This document shows positions 15,582 through 23,220 of a stretch of 33,187 nucleotides of DNA, in pieces (position 1 is the stretch's first letter; every line of letters starts with the position of its first letter). The position numbers and the translations under genes were made by a program. The notes beneath the pieces were generated by a model that made no database searches, was not told the origin of the DNA, and saw only the letters and a program-made list of their open reading frames with translations. Source of the stretch: Myxococcota bacterium. Its GTDB lineage: Bacteria > Myxococcota_A > Polyangia > Polyangiales > Houyiibacteriaceae. The stretch spans positions 1 to 33,187 of the forward strand of contig JAHDCI010000043.1 in the NCBI GenBank assembly GCA_020629955.1, read 5' to 3'.

Positions 15582-17063
15582 CTAGTGCCAAACACCAATT
15601 GTAAAGCCCCAGCTGACAAAATCACGCGCACCATCGAAGACAAAGCCAAGGAACCAGTCATCACCGAAAAGCCGCAAGACTCGGAGGTCGAAGCCGAACG
15701 TTCCGTGCAAGCGGCGGGAGGTTTCCTCAACCCGATGGGGCTCGAGGTAGCTGCCGGCGCGAATCTTCAAACGGTTTCGCCAGGGCTCGCCTTCCACTCC
15801 GAAGTGGAGACCGAACGAGAGTCCACGACCGCGCGGCGAGACCTCTTGACGGAGGAAGCCGTCTACCCCGATTCCGTTTTCGGTCGCTCCCTGGAGGACC
15901 AAGTCCATTGTGAGCAAGAGGTAGCGGCGAGGCTGCGCGCGGTACACATCGCCCCATAGCGTGTACATCGCATCTTCCGCTGCGCTCGCCTCAAGCTCCA
16001 GGTCGCGTTCCTCTCGTTCTCGCCGAATCGCCTCCGCACGACGCCACTCTGGATCGCGTGCGTGAACTTCGAGATCCGGGCAGCGAAGACTCTCGGCGAA
16101 ACGCGCGCCGCGTTCCACACCGATCTGGGCGCGTTCTCGCTCGCATCGGTTCCGGCGATTGGCGATGGAGAGCTCTCCGCGCACATCCTTGAGCTGCATA
16201 TAGCGTGCATTAAACGGCCGCCTCCCAAGCTGCCAGGCTACGCCCATGCGAACCTCCCAGGGAATCCGAACACTGTAGGGAAGCACGAGGCCGCCGGCCG
16301 CTTCGGTGCCGCCGCGGTCTGTCACAGGAGTGTTTACGCCCGTGCTGAGAGAGAGTCCGATCCGGATCGGGATGTTCTCCGGTCGCGCGATGACTCCGGC
16401 CTCAAATCCCACTCCGATCGATTCCAGCAAGGGAGTGTCGCGTTGAATGCCGAGTGGATCGATGAGGATCTCCTCACGAAGCATCGAGAACTGCAGAACG
16501 CGAGGTCCAAATCCGACAACCAGTTGACCATCGAAGAGGGAGTAGCCCCCACCGAAATGAATGTGGATCAGCCGTGTCGCGACGGCGCCCTCATCGGTGT
16601 TGATCGTGTAGCGCTCACTATTGATGAGCATGCCCGCGCCGATATCCCCGAATTGAACGCGGCCGCCGATATCGACGAAGCGATAGGAATCGACGCCATA
16701 GCCTTCGCCGCGCCCGTTGTTAAAGTAGTCGTTGGTTGTCAGCGGGAACCAGGGCAGGGTAATGCCGAAGACGAGGTCGAAGCTGTACCAGCGAAACTCC
16801 CATGGTGAGCGGGCGGCATAGGCGGCAGAGTTGAACGGCACGCCGCCCGTACCTTCTGCGAGCGCCGTATGGGCGCCGCCGAGACCGATCGTTCGCGCGC
16901 TTCCAAGCACCGGGGTCGTGATCGCGTCGAGCTGAAAATCGTTGGTGCGGAGCCGTGCAAATTGCGCCTTTGCGTCGCCCGCCATGAGCAGCGCAAAGAG
17001 CAATCCGAAGCCGGCCCATCTCAACACGCTCCGAGTGTGGCCTCCCGAATGTGGCGAGGCCAC
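15582..17063 (-). CDS. Outer-membrane beta-barrel protein, PorV/FadL-like
   Basis: Up to 493 residues. A signal peptide ends at DAKAQ; the GTG at 17063 adds 13 residues before the TTG that directly precedes it (GGAG four bases upstream), so the true start may be at that TTG (about 17024). The mature start has the signature GSARTIGLGGAHTALAEG and NSAAYAARSPW, as in PorV/UPF0164 and FadL-type barrels. Most of the rest is alternating beta-strands typical of a 14-stranded barrel. A charged helical insert (about 300-370: RRNRCERERAQIG, REREERDLELEASAAED) is an unusual soluble excursion. The last strand ends GFTIGVWH, not in Phe. The gene follows the kelch gene by 16 bases and is probably co-transcribed with it. 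The cargo is unknown. Confidence 0.72.
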   Translation of the reverse strand: MASPHSGGHTRSVLRWAGFGLLFALLMAGDAKAQFARLRTNDFQLDAITTPVLGSARTIGLGGAHTALAEGTGGVPFNSAAYAARSPWEFRWYSFDLVFGITLPWFPLTTNDYFNNGRGEGYGVDSYRFVDIGGRVQFGDIGAGMLINSERYTINTDEGAVATRLIHIHFGGGYSLFDGQLVVGFGPRVLQFSMLREEILIDPLGIQRDTPLLESIGVGFEAGVIARPENIPIRIGLSLSTGVNTPVTDRGGTEAAGGLVLPYSVRIPWEVRMGVAWQLGRRPFNARYMQLKDVRGELSIANRRNRCERERAQIGVERGARFAESLRCPDLEVHARDPEWRRAEAIRREREERDLELEASAAEDAMYTLWGDVYRAQPRRYLLLTMDLVLQGATENGIGVDGFLRQEVSPRGRGLSFGLHFGVEGEPWRNRLKIRAGSYLEPHRVEETSRRLHGTFGFDLRVLRLFGDDWFLGFVFDGARDFVSWGFTIGVWH

Positions 17064-17079
17064 TTAATCGATGTGTTCC

Positions 17080-18396
17080 TCAGTTGCAGAGGTTGGAGCA
17101 GGTCTCGATACCGCTACGATTGCAAGCCTCCCCGGCGGTGGCGGCCATGCCTTCGAGCGACCAGGTGCCGCTCTCAAGTTCGAGAGACCACACATCGTTG
17201 ATATTGCCGCAATCGGTCTTCCCAAACGCGATGTAGCCACGGCCTTCACCCTGAGCGATGCCGAAACCGTGACGGCGTTCCGGCGCTTCGGTATCCGGGA
17301 TTGTGAAATCCGGCGGGAACATGCACGGGCCGATCGCGCTGCCGTTCAGTTCATCACCGAAGACAGCGCGGGTCCACGTATTGGTCGAAAGGTCGAAACG
17401 CCAAACATCGTTTGAGTTTCCGAGGTCTGTTTCGTCATGACCGGCGAATGCATAAATCGCCCCGTCGGTCGCAAAAACGCCTGCCCCAAAGCGTGTTCCC
17501 GGACGGATCGGTGAGGACGCCGGGTGAGCGGTCCACGTATTGGAATCCATGTTGAACTCCCACACGTCGTTGAAGTACGGGCCGAAGTAACTTGGCTGTC
17601 CCGCGAAGACATACATCGAGCGGCCGTGGGTGGCGACGCCGTGGTAGTAGCGCGCTGTGGGGCCGTCCGCGGTGTTGAGTTCGGTCCACGCACCGCTCGC
17701 GAGGTCGAGAGCGAACATATCGCCGAGAGGCGAAGAACTGAGCCCCTGCGCGTCGTTGCCTCCAAAGACAATCACGCGACCGTTCTCCGCGTCGAGGACG
17801 GCCGACGAATTGTATCGCCCCGACGGCCCTTCTCCGCTCGTGCTCAGCTCGGTCCACGCGAAGGTCTCGAGGTCGAGCGACCAGACCTGCTCGAAGGTGA
17901 GGTGCTGTCCGGAGGCGAGGGTGCGCCGGCCTCCAAATGTTAGTGCGCGGCCTCGTTCTGCGTCGATGATCAGGTTGTGTCGGCCGATGGTTCCCGGACC
18001 CTCTCCGGTGGTCTCTACGGCTGACCAGGTCTTGCACGTCAGGTCGAAGGCCCACAGTTCGTCCGTGTACTCGTAGGCAGGACGGCACTCCATCGGGGCG
18101 ACGATATTGCCGCCGTGCATCAGGAGACGGTTGTGCGCTGCGTCGTATGCGAGTGCATGTTCTCCTCGTGGAGGCACGATCGCGCCAGGCTCACATTCGA
18201 TCATGGCATCGGGCTCGCTCGCATCGACTTCACCCGCGTCTTCGTCCCCGGCATCGTTCATTGCGCCGTCCTCGACGATATCCACGTCTGCGCCTGCGTC
18301 CATGAGCGCATCGTCGTCTCCTCCACAGGCGCTTAGCGCGAGCGAGCAGGCCAGAAAGAGAATGCGAGAACCTAAGTGGGAGTCGGAGAAGAACAT
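17080..18396 (-). CDS. Kelch-repeat lipoprotein
   Basis: 438 residues. A lipoprotein signal ends at LSAC with C24 as the lipid anchor, followed by an Asp/Ala/Glu-rich linker (about 25-65). The rest contains about six kelch repeats with the usual pattern of GG/GA doublets, then a Trp-rich strand: LLMHGGN...LWAFDLTCKTWS, ALTFGGR...VWSLDLETFAWTEL, VIVFGGN...MFALDLASGAWTEL, MYVFAGQ...VWEFNMDSNTWT, IYAFAGH...VWRFDLSTNTWT and GYIAFGK...VWSLELESGTWS. A single six-bladed propeller is predicted, displayed on the cell surface or in the periplasm for protein or glycan binding. C-terminal Cys pairs may form disulfides. It is followed by the barrel gene at 16 bases and preceded by the exported CARDB-like gene. 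Confidence 0.88.
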   Translation of the reverse strand: MFFSDSHLGSRILFLACSLALSACGGDDDALMDAGADVDIVEDGAMNDAGDEDAGEVDASEPDAMIECEPGAIVPPRGEHALAYDAAHNRLLMHGGNIVAPMECRPAYEYTDELWAFDLTCKTWSAVETTGEGPGTIGRHNLIIDAERGRALTFGGRRTLASGQHLTFEQVWSLDLETFAWTELSTSGEGPSGRYNSSAVLDAENGRVIVFGGNDAQGLSSSPLGDMFALDLASGAWTELNTADGPTARYYHGVATHGRSMYVFAGQPSYFGPYFNDVWEFNMDSNTWTAHPASSPIRPGTRFGAGVFATDGAIYAFAGHDETDLGNSNDVWRFDLSTNTWTRAVFGDELNGSAIGPCMFPPDFTIPDTEAPERRHGFGIAQGEGRGYIAFGKTDCGNINDVWSLELESGTWSLEGMAATAGEACNRSGIETCSNLCN

Positions 18397-18454
18397 CGCG
18401 ACGGCTTAGCAGCCGCCGGTTTCGGTTGGCAACCCGGCTACGTGCGGACGGCTT

Positions 18455-19648
18455 TCACCAGATCGATACTCGCTCTTCGACGCGGTTGTCCTGAAGTATG
18501 CGCTCCGGCAGCTCAAGACTTTCCACTTCGCAATGCGCGTTCGCGTCATGAGGTGGCTCTCCTTGTACCGGAAAGCGAATGGCGCCTCGGCGCACTTCTC
18601 CGGGGAGAAGCCCCTGTGGCGGATAGCCGTCGCGCGGCTCACCGAGGATGTACTCGGCCTCGTCGCCAGCGAGCTGGCAGTGAACCCTCATTCTGCCCGC
18701 ATTGACCGGACTTCGATTCGCGATTCGGTAGGACAAGCGGAGTTCATTTATCGGCTGGCGAGGTGTCGAGCCTTGTGGAGCGTTTGCATTATTTGCCCAT
18801 ACGACCCCGTCGATGGTGATCGCGAGATCGACTCTGGGCGGCGTCGCGAATACGACAAAATCGTGCGACGTCTCGAAGGGCTCGCTTGCCCGTGACGTTC
18901 CAAGTTGGTGAACGTCGGTATGAAGTGCGCATGAGAGGCGCGTCTCGCCCGGAGGGAGCCTGCCCAAGTCGATCCGTAGACCGCTCGTATTGGGGAGAAA
19001 CTCGGAGACTTGTCGCTCGAATCGTCGACCTATTTCGCCTGCGTGGCATTCGCCACGGACCCTTTGCTCCGCGAGAGATTCGTCCACGTAGCTCTGCAGG
19101 CGGATGTGTAGCCACGCACATGTATCGCGGTGAGCGATGGGCGGCCCTTCAGTTTCACAGTCGTATATTCGAGCAGGCTCGGCTTCCGCGAACGTCGGGA
19201 TGATGGGCTTCCCGGGAAAATGAAAAGCATGGGTTCCCGAGGAGACGCCGAGCGAACCCGCCATCTGACATTCCATAAGGTGTGTCCCGATCCCCAGGAA
19301 GTTTCCGTGGTCCGTCTCCATCGTGAGCCGTCGTCGTTCGCCAGGGCCGATGCGGCCTGGGGCCCAATGAAATCGAAAGGCTCCGACTCGGCAGTCCACC
19401 GTACTTTGTTCTGAGACCTCATCGGAAGCGTTTGTCACAAAGACCCAGCCGCGAACCATGCCGGATGTACGCACAGAGTGCGCGCGCTGTGTATTCGTCG
19501 CCGTGAACCAAAGCGGTCCTGGAGGAGCTCCTGGAGCTGCCGAAGCGTGCGAGGGAACCGGGCCGGCGGGCTGGCATGCTCCATGGGGTAGCGAAGCGAG
19601 AAGGAGGGATGCGAACAGAAATGTCGAGCGGGAAGGCGGAGCGTTCAT
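18455..19648 (-). CDS. Exported protein with CARDB-like repeats
   Basis: 397 residues from the ATG at 19646-19648 (GGAGG just upstream); an open extension to 19756 has no signal peptide and is rejected. Residues 1-23 form a signal sequence ending PHGAC; the lipobox is poor because His is at -3, so it may be a lipoprotein or a cleaved secreted protein. Three similar beta-sandwich units follow (about 45-150, 150-265, 275-397), each with conserved Cys pairs (for example TVDCRVGAF...HLMECQM, RVHCQLA...NAHCEVE) and strand patterns like CARDB adhesion modules, including DLAITIDG, IANRSPVNAG and LPPGETRLSC. Disulfide-stabilised surface adhesion or scaffolding is plausible; there is no catalytic signature. 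It lies 58 bases upstream of the kelch gene. Confidence 0.6.
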   Translation of the reverse strand: MNAPPSRSTFLFASLLLASLPHGACQPAGPVPSHASAAPGAPPGPLWFTATNTQRAHSVRTSGMVRGWVFVTNASDEVSEQSTVDCRVGAFRFHWAPGRIGPGERRRLTMETDHGNFLGIGTHLMECQMAGSLGVSSGTHAFHFPGKPIIPTFAEAEPARIYDCETEGPPIAHRDTCAWLHIRLQSYVDESLAEQRVRGECHAGEIGRRFERQVSEFLPNTSGLRIDLGRLPPGETRLSCALHTDVHQLGTSRASEPFETSHDFVVFATPPRVDLAITIDGVVWANNANAPQGSTPRQPINELRLSYRIANRSPVNAGRMRVHCQLAGDEAEYILGEPRDGYPPQGLLPGEVRRGAIRFPVQGEPPHDANAHCEVESLELPERILQDNRVEERVSIW

Positions 19649-19809
19649 GCCCTCCAACGCGGCTCGACGGTGATCGGCGCAAACGAAGTGAAGTGCAAAG
19701 CCGCCTCTTCGATTCGGAATTGAATCGCGCCCCACAAACCCAAACGCCCCATCCAAAAGGAGAGTTCAAGCGACGCTTTGTGTCGTTGAGGCGCGCCCTC
19801 GCGGGCAGG

Positions 19810-20142
19810 TTAGGAGTGCAACTCCCAGGTCGCCGCGAGCCAATCGAGAATATCGCCTTCCTCTTCCGAAACCCCGTCCACGGCGGCAAGTCCGAGGAGG
19901 ACGCCGTACATCCACACCCGGGTACGCGCGCGGACGGACTCGACCATTGCCGCGAGCTCGTCGATCGAGAGCTGATGCGCAGAGTTGACCCGCTCCCAAA
20001 AACACGCGGTTTCGAGTTCGCGCGCGAGAACGGTAAGCGCCTGGACCTCCGCTACGGAGAACTCGCCATCCGCGCGAACGACAACGCGAACGAGCGCCGC
20101 GAGGGCGCTCTTTTCGTTCTCGTCGAGGTCGTCGTAGCGCAC
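19810..20142 (-). CDS. TerB-like all-helical protein
   Basis: 110 residues from a GTG at 20140-20142 (AAGGA upstream). It is almost entirely helical, with two acidic DG turns in the arrangement of TerB/DjlA N-terminal domains: LAALVRVVVRADGEFSVAEVQAL near the start and LLGLAAVDGVSEEEGDILDWL near the end. TerB-fold proteins bind metals through such acidic turns and take part in stress or membrane-linked complexes; metal binding here is an inference. It begins 10 bases after the aminotransferase stop, so the two form an operon. About 160 bases without a clear gene separate it from the next gene. Confidence 0.65.
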   Translation of the reverse strand: MRYDDLDENEKSALAALVRVVVRADGEFSVAEVQALTVLARELETACFWERVNSAHQLSIDELAAMVESVRARTRVWMYGVLLGLAAVDGVSEEEGDILDWLAATWELHS

Positions 20143-20152
20143 GCGTCCTTCG

Positions 20153-21580
20153 TTAGCCTGCAGCTCGGGCGAGCCCTCGCTCGATCACTTCGAACGCCTT
20201 TGGCCATTCGTCGAGGGACATCGCAGGCATCGGCGGGAGGAGGCGAAGGTGATAGGGACCGTGTCCACACCAGAAGGTAATCGCGCCCTCATCATACATC
20301 GCCTTGCACGCCGCGACGATCTTCTCCTTCACGCCACCGAAAGGCGAGAGACGCATCATACCGCCAACGCCGCCGACGATATCGGGCGATGTTGGGACCT
20401 TCGGGAACCAGTCTGGGTGGCGCGCGATAAGAGCGTTCGCCTGCTCGCTGAACGCCTTGTGGTGCTGCGCAAAGAGGCCGCTTTCCCCGTAGCAATCGTT
20501 GGAGTCGAGCCAATCGAGGATTGCGTTGCCGACCTTAAAGTCCGCGGTGCTTCCGGTGAAGGTTCCGCTGAGCAGACCTGGACGCGGGTTCATCTCTTCG
20601 GTCCACATCGCGGCGCAGGCCTGGGTCATCTTGCCAACGCAGAAGACGTCGACGTATTCACCGAGACCGAAATGGTCGTAGGCGAACATCTCGGTTGTAC
20701 GTCCAAACGCTTGGATTTCATCGTCCCAAACGGGGATGCCGTGGCGCTTGCAGGTCTTCATGAGCTCTTCGAGGAAGGCTTTGGGCGGAACGTTAAAGCC
20801 ACCTTCGCCCTGGATGAGTTCCATGACAAAACACGCGTGCTGGTCGGGGTAGCGGTGAATATGATCTTCCAGCTTCGCGACGCATTCATCGATATAGGCC
20901 GTCTGTCCACCTGCCTTCTCCGCAAGCTCCGCATTCCAGAAGGGCATGTAGTCAACGGGCACCGTGATCGGAACACCGTCACGCGCGGCAGCGCTGTCCC
21001 CGATGGACGTCATCGTCAGACTGCGGCCCATGAAGCAGTGCTCGAAGGCGAGAACGCGCGTCGCGGGGGCGCGCTTTTGCATACATACCTTCAGCGCGAA
21101 CTCATTCGCCATCGTGCCGGCGACAGTGCAGAAGGCGTGGCGCAGCTTCGAGCCCTTGGACGCGTGCTTCACGAGGCGCTTCGAGAACTCGTAGTGGTCG
21201 GTGCCCGACTGCAGGTTTCCGTGCTTGGTCGTATCTTCAATCGCCGCCTCGAGCTGGGCGCGGGTGACGACGGGGTTATTATGACCGAGGAAGTGTACGC
21301 CGATGCCGCCCACGAGGTCGTACTTGACGGACCCGTCGGCGAGTTCAACGAGAGGGCCGCGCCCTGCGCCACTTCCAAGAAAGCGATAGAGCAGCGGCCT
21401 TCCGCGAACCTGTCCGGCGGCGTCGACGAGCGCCTCATATTCAACCTTGAGACCCTCTTGGGGCCCGCGGACTTCTGTGATGTTCGCGGTCTTCGCGTCG
21501 ATTTCGTTCAGAATCGTCTCGAAGGCCTGGGAGATGACTTCGCTCTGCCGGAGCTCGGCGCCGATCGTGGATTTGCTCAT
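20153..21580 (-). CDS. Class III PLP-dependent aminotransferase
   Basis: 475 residues, near the family norm. Fold type I aminotransferase of the acetylornithine/4-aminobutyrate group in the cytoplasm. K317 in VFCVGKMTQ is the predicted Schiff-base lysine, and the cofactor pocket includes the segment ELIQGEGGF and WDDEIQAFGRT (the aspartate that holds the pyridine nitrogen). GIGVHFLGHNNP and SGTFTGSTADFKVGNAIL match the substrate and subunit-interface regions. It shares features with omega-amino-acid transaminases, but the exact amino donor cannot be told. The ATG at 21578-21580 follows GTAGG at 8 bases. It is paired with the TerB-like gene; the leader contains the hairpin at 21614-21631. Confidence 0.85.
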   Translation of the reverse strand: MSKSTIGAELRQSEVISQAFETILNEIDAKTANITEVRGPQEGLKVEYEALVDAAGQVRGRPLLYRFLGSGAGRGPLVELADGSVKYDLVGGIGVHFLGHNNPVVTRAQLEAAIEDTTKHGNLQSGTDHYEFSKRLVKHASKGSKLRHAFCTVAGTMANEFALKVCMQKRAPATRVLAFEHCFMGRSLTMTSIGDSAAARDGVPITVPVDYMPFWNAELAEKAGGQTAYIDECVAKLEDHIHRYPDQHACFVMELIQGEGGFNVPPKAFLEELMKTCKRHGIPVWDDEIQAFGRTTEMFAYDHFGLGEYVDVFCVGKMTQACAAMWTEEMNPRPGLLSGTFTGSTADFKVGNAILDWLDSNDCYGESGLFAQHHKAFSEQANALIARHPDWFPKVPTSPDIVGGVGGMMRLSPFGGVKEKIVAACKAMYDEGAITFWCGHGPYHLRLLPPMPAMSLDEWPKAFEVIERGLARAAG

Positions 21581-21613
21581 ATGCGAAGCCTACCCGAAGC
21601 GAACGAAAGGAGT

Positions 21614-21631
21614 AGCGAGAACTCTCTCGCT
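21614..21631. promoter_or_regulatory. Leader hairpin upstream of the aminotransferase gene
   Basis: AGCGAGA (21614-21620) and TCTCGCT (21625-21631) form a perfect 7-bp stem with a 4-base loop, 33 bases before the aminotransferase ATG. On the plus strand a T6 run follows at 21638-21643, but no plus-strand gene ends here. In the aminotransferase mRNA it would be a leader stem with an A-run before it. Its role is unknown. Confidence 0.35.
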
Positions 21632-21709
21632 TGTGTCTTTTTTCCGGCTCTCTCGTGTCGGTCGTCGACGGATTTTCAGTGATGGCTGAAACGGAGCTCG
21701 TTCACACGT

Positions 21710-22291
21710 CTACTCGGGCAAGATGTCGTCTTCGAGACGCATGGAGTATTTCGCCCGAAGGCGCCTTTCCTCGTTCTCGATCACTTGGCTCATCGTGCGC
21801 TGGGCTTCCACATCGTCGAGGAGCACCACGTTTCCGATCGCGCCGCCGCGGCGCAGCTCACGTTCCCCGAAAGCTTGCTCGACAGCCCGCAGCCAGGCGA
21901 GCCCAGCTTCTTCCGCGGGGAGATGACGCCTCGCTCGGCCGGGCAAGGCGACGGCGAGGCTCCGAACGCCGGCTCGCAAAAGGTTTGGAAGCGCTTGCTG
22001 AAGGAGAGCTTCTGCACGTTCACCGTTGAGCCGTGAGCGCGGCCCCATCCCCAGCACAAACGCTCGCTCCATCGGTAAGCGCCCCTCGGTTGCGATGAGG
22101 GTGACCTCGCCGAGTTCTCCAGTGATGGCGCCACGAGCGATGAGGTTTGAGATATCCCCGCGCAGGCGCCAGTCGAGGAGGCCACACACACCACGGGGTG
22201 GTCGGTCGTCCGTGGCGAGCGGAACCACCACAGAATCGACGTTTAGTTCGTCCAGGCGACGAAGATCAGGGGCTGCGAACGAGATTTCCAC
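21710..22291 (-). CDS. Stand-alone M17 aminopeptidase N-terminal-like domain
   Basis: 193 residues. The order VDSVVVPLATDD, LDWRLRGDISNLIARGAITG, VTLIATEGRLPMERAFVLGMG and the following helices match the N-terminal macro-like domain of leucyl aminopeptidases (PepA). The catalytic C-terminal domain (about 300 residues with two zinc sites) is absent, and the gene ends cleanly at 21710 with no sign of truncation. It starts 9 bases after nusB, so it belongs to the rib-nusB run. In PepA this domain helps hexamer assembly and DNA binding; alone it might regulate or bind nucleotide-like ligands. I cannot assign a function beyond the fold. Confidence 0.62.
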   Translation of the reverse strand: MEISFAAPDLRRLDELNVDSVVVPLATDDRPPRGVCGLLDWRLRGDISNLIARGAITGELGEVTLIATEGRLPMERAFVLGMGPRSRLNGERAEALLQQALPNLLRAGVRSLAVALPGRARRHLPAEEAGLAWLRAVEQAFGERELRRGGAIGNVVLLDDVEAQRTMSQVIENEERRLRAKYSMRLEDDILPE

Positions 22292-22300
22292 GCTCGCAAC

Positions 22301-22708
22301 TCAGCCCTTTTGGAGCTCCTGCGCGATCTTGTCGAGTACGCCATTCACGAAACCCGAGCTCTGCTCTCCGCCAAAGCGTTTTGCGAGCTCGATCATCTCG
22401 TTGATCGTGACCCGCCGCGGAACGTCTTCCAGGTGTTTCAGCTCGAAGGTTCCGAGGCGAAGAATATTCCGGTCGACGCGCGGCATACGCTCGAGACGCC
22501 AGCGATGACTCGCGCCTCGAATCACTTCATCGAGTTCGCCCTTGTTCTCGCATACGCCAAGAACGAGCGTCTTGGTGAACGGCTCTGGATCGTGCTCGCT
22601 CAGGTAGCGTTCGAACGCCGCCACCGCGGCTCCCGGGCGCGTGTCCGTGAGGTCGATCCCGTAGAGAATCTGAAGCGCGGCTTCCCGCGCTTTGCGTCGC
22701 TTGCTCAT
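22301..22708 (-). CDS. nusB: Transcription antitermination factor NusB
   Basis: 135 residues, standard length. With NusE/S10 it binds boxA RNA to make rRNA transcription processive. Landmarks: the Arg-rich start SKRRKAREAALQILYGIDL that contacts RNA, VLGVCENKGELDEVI, RMPRVDRNILRLGTFEL and the C-terminal VTINEMIELAKRFGGEQSSGFVNGVLDKI. The ATG overlaps the ribH stop as ATGA, so the two genes are translationally coupled, a common arrangement in bacteria. It is followed at 9 bases by the solo M17-N gene. Confidence 0.95.
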   Translation of the reverse strand: MSKRRKAREAALQILYGIDLTDTRPGAAVAAFERYLSEHDPEPFTKTLVLGVCENKGELDEVIRGASHRWRLERMPRVDRNILRLGTFELKHLEDVPRRVTINEMIELAKRFGGEQSSGFVNGVLDKIAQELQKG

Positions 22709-23187
22709 TCGATCCCGGCTTCGCCGAGCTTCGCTTCGAGGCTCATCAGCTCGATGGCAGCTTCTGCTGCTTCTCGTCCCTTATTGCCTGCTTTGGTTCC
22801 CGCGCGTTCGATCGCTTGCTCGATCGAATCGGTGGTGAGCACCCCGTTTACAATCGGGAGACCGGACTCAAGCATTGCCCGGAGGAGCCCGGAATTGGCT
22901 TGGCCAGCGACGTGGTCGAAATGAGGCGTCGCGCCGCGGATAACGCATCCAAGCGCCACGATGGAGCCGTGCTTCTTCGCGTTCGCAACGCGCTGAACGA
23001 TGAGCGGGAGCTCCCACGCGCCCGGCACCCAGATGAGGTCAATATCGCTCTCGGCGACACCGTGGCGCACCAGCGTATCGCGGGCTCCATCGATAAGACG
23101 CTCCACGATAAGCTCGTTAAAGCGGGAGGCGATGATGGCGACGCGAGAGCCGCTGGGAGCACTTAGGGTTCCGGCAAACTGAGGCAT
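22705..23187 (-). CDS. ribH: 6,7-dimethyl-8-ribityllumazine synthase
   Basis: 160 residues from the ATG at 23185-23187. It condenses 3,4-dihydroxy-2-butanone 4-phosphate with 5-amino-6-ribitylaminouracil to give the lumazine that riboflavin synthase uses. Landmarks: SRFNELIVERLIDGA (substrate pocket), WVPGAWELPLIVQRVA, GCVIRGATPHFDHVA with the catalytic His of the HFDHV segment, and GVLTTDSIEQAIERAGTKAGNKG. A TTG directly after the ribB stop would add 11 residues that do not match the family. The gene lies 33 bases after ribB and ends in ATGA overlap with nusB. RibD and RibE are not in the window. Confidence 0.95.
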   Translation of the reverse strand: MPQFAGTLSAPSGSRVAIIASRFNELIVERLIDGARDTLVRHGVAESDIDLIWVPGAWELPLIVQRVANAKKHGSIVALGCVIRGATPHFDHVAGQANSGLLRAMLESGLPIVNGVLTTDSIEQAIERAGTKAGNKGREAAEAAIELMSLEAKLGEAGIE

Positions 23188-23220
23188 GCTCTTGTATGGC
23201 TGAAAAAGATCGTAAATCAA

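Noticed and set aside
20249-21682. A 477-codon open frame antisense to the aminotransferase
   Set aside because: The minus-strand product is a full class III aminotransferase; the antisense frame has no motifs and arises from GC-rich codon third positions.
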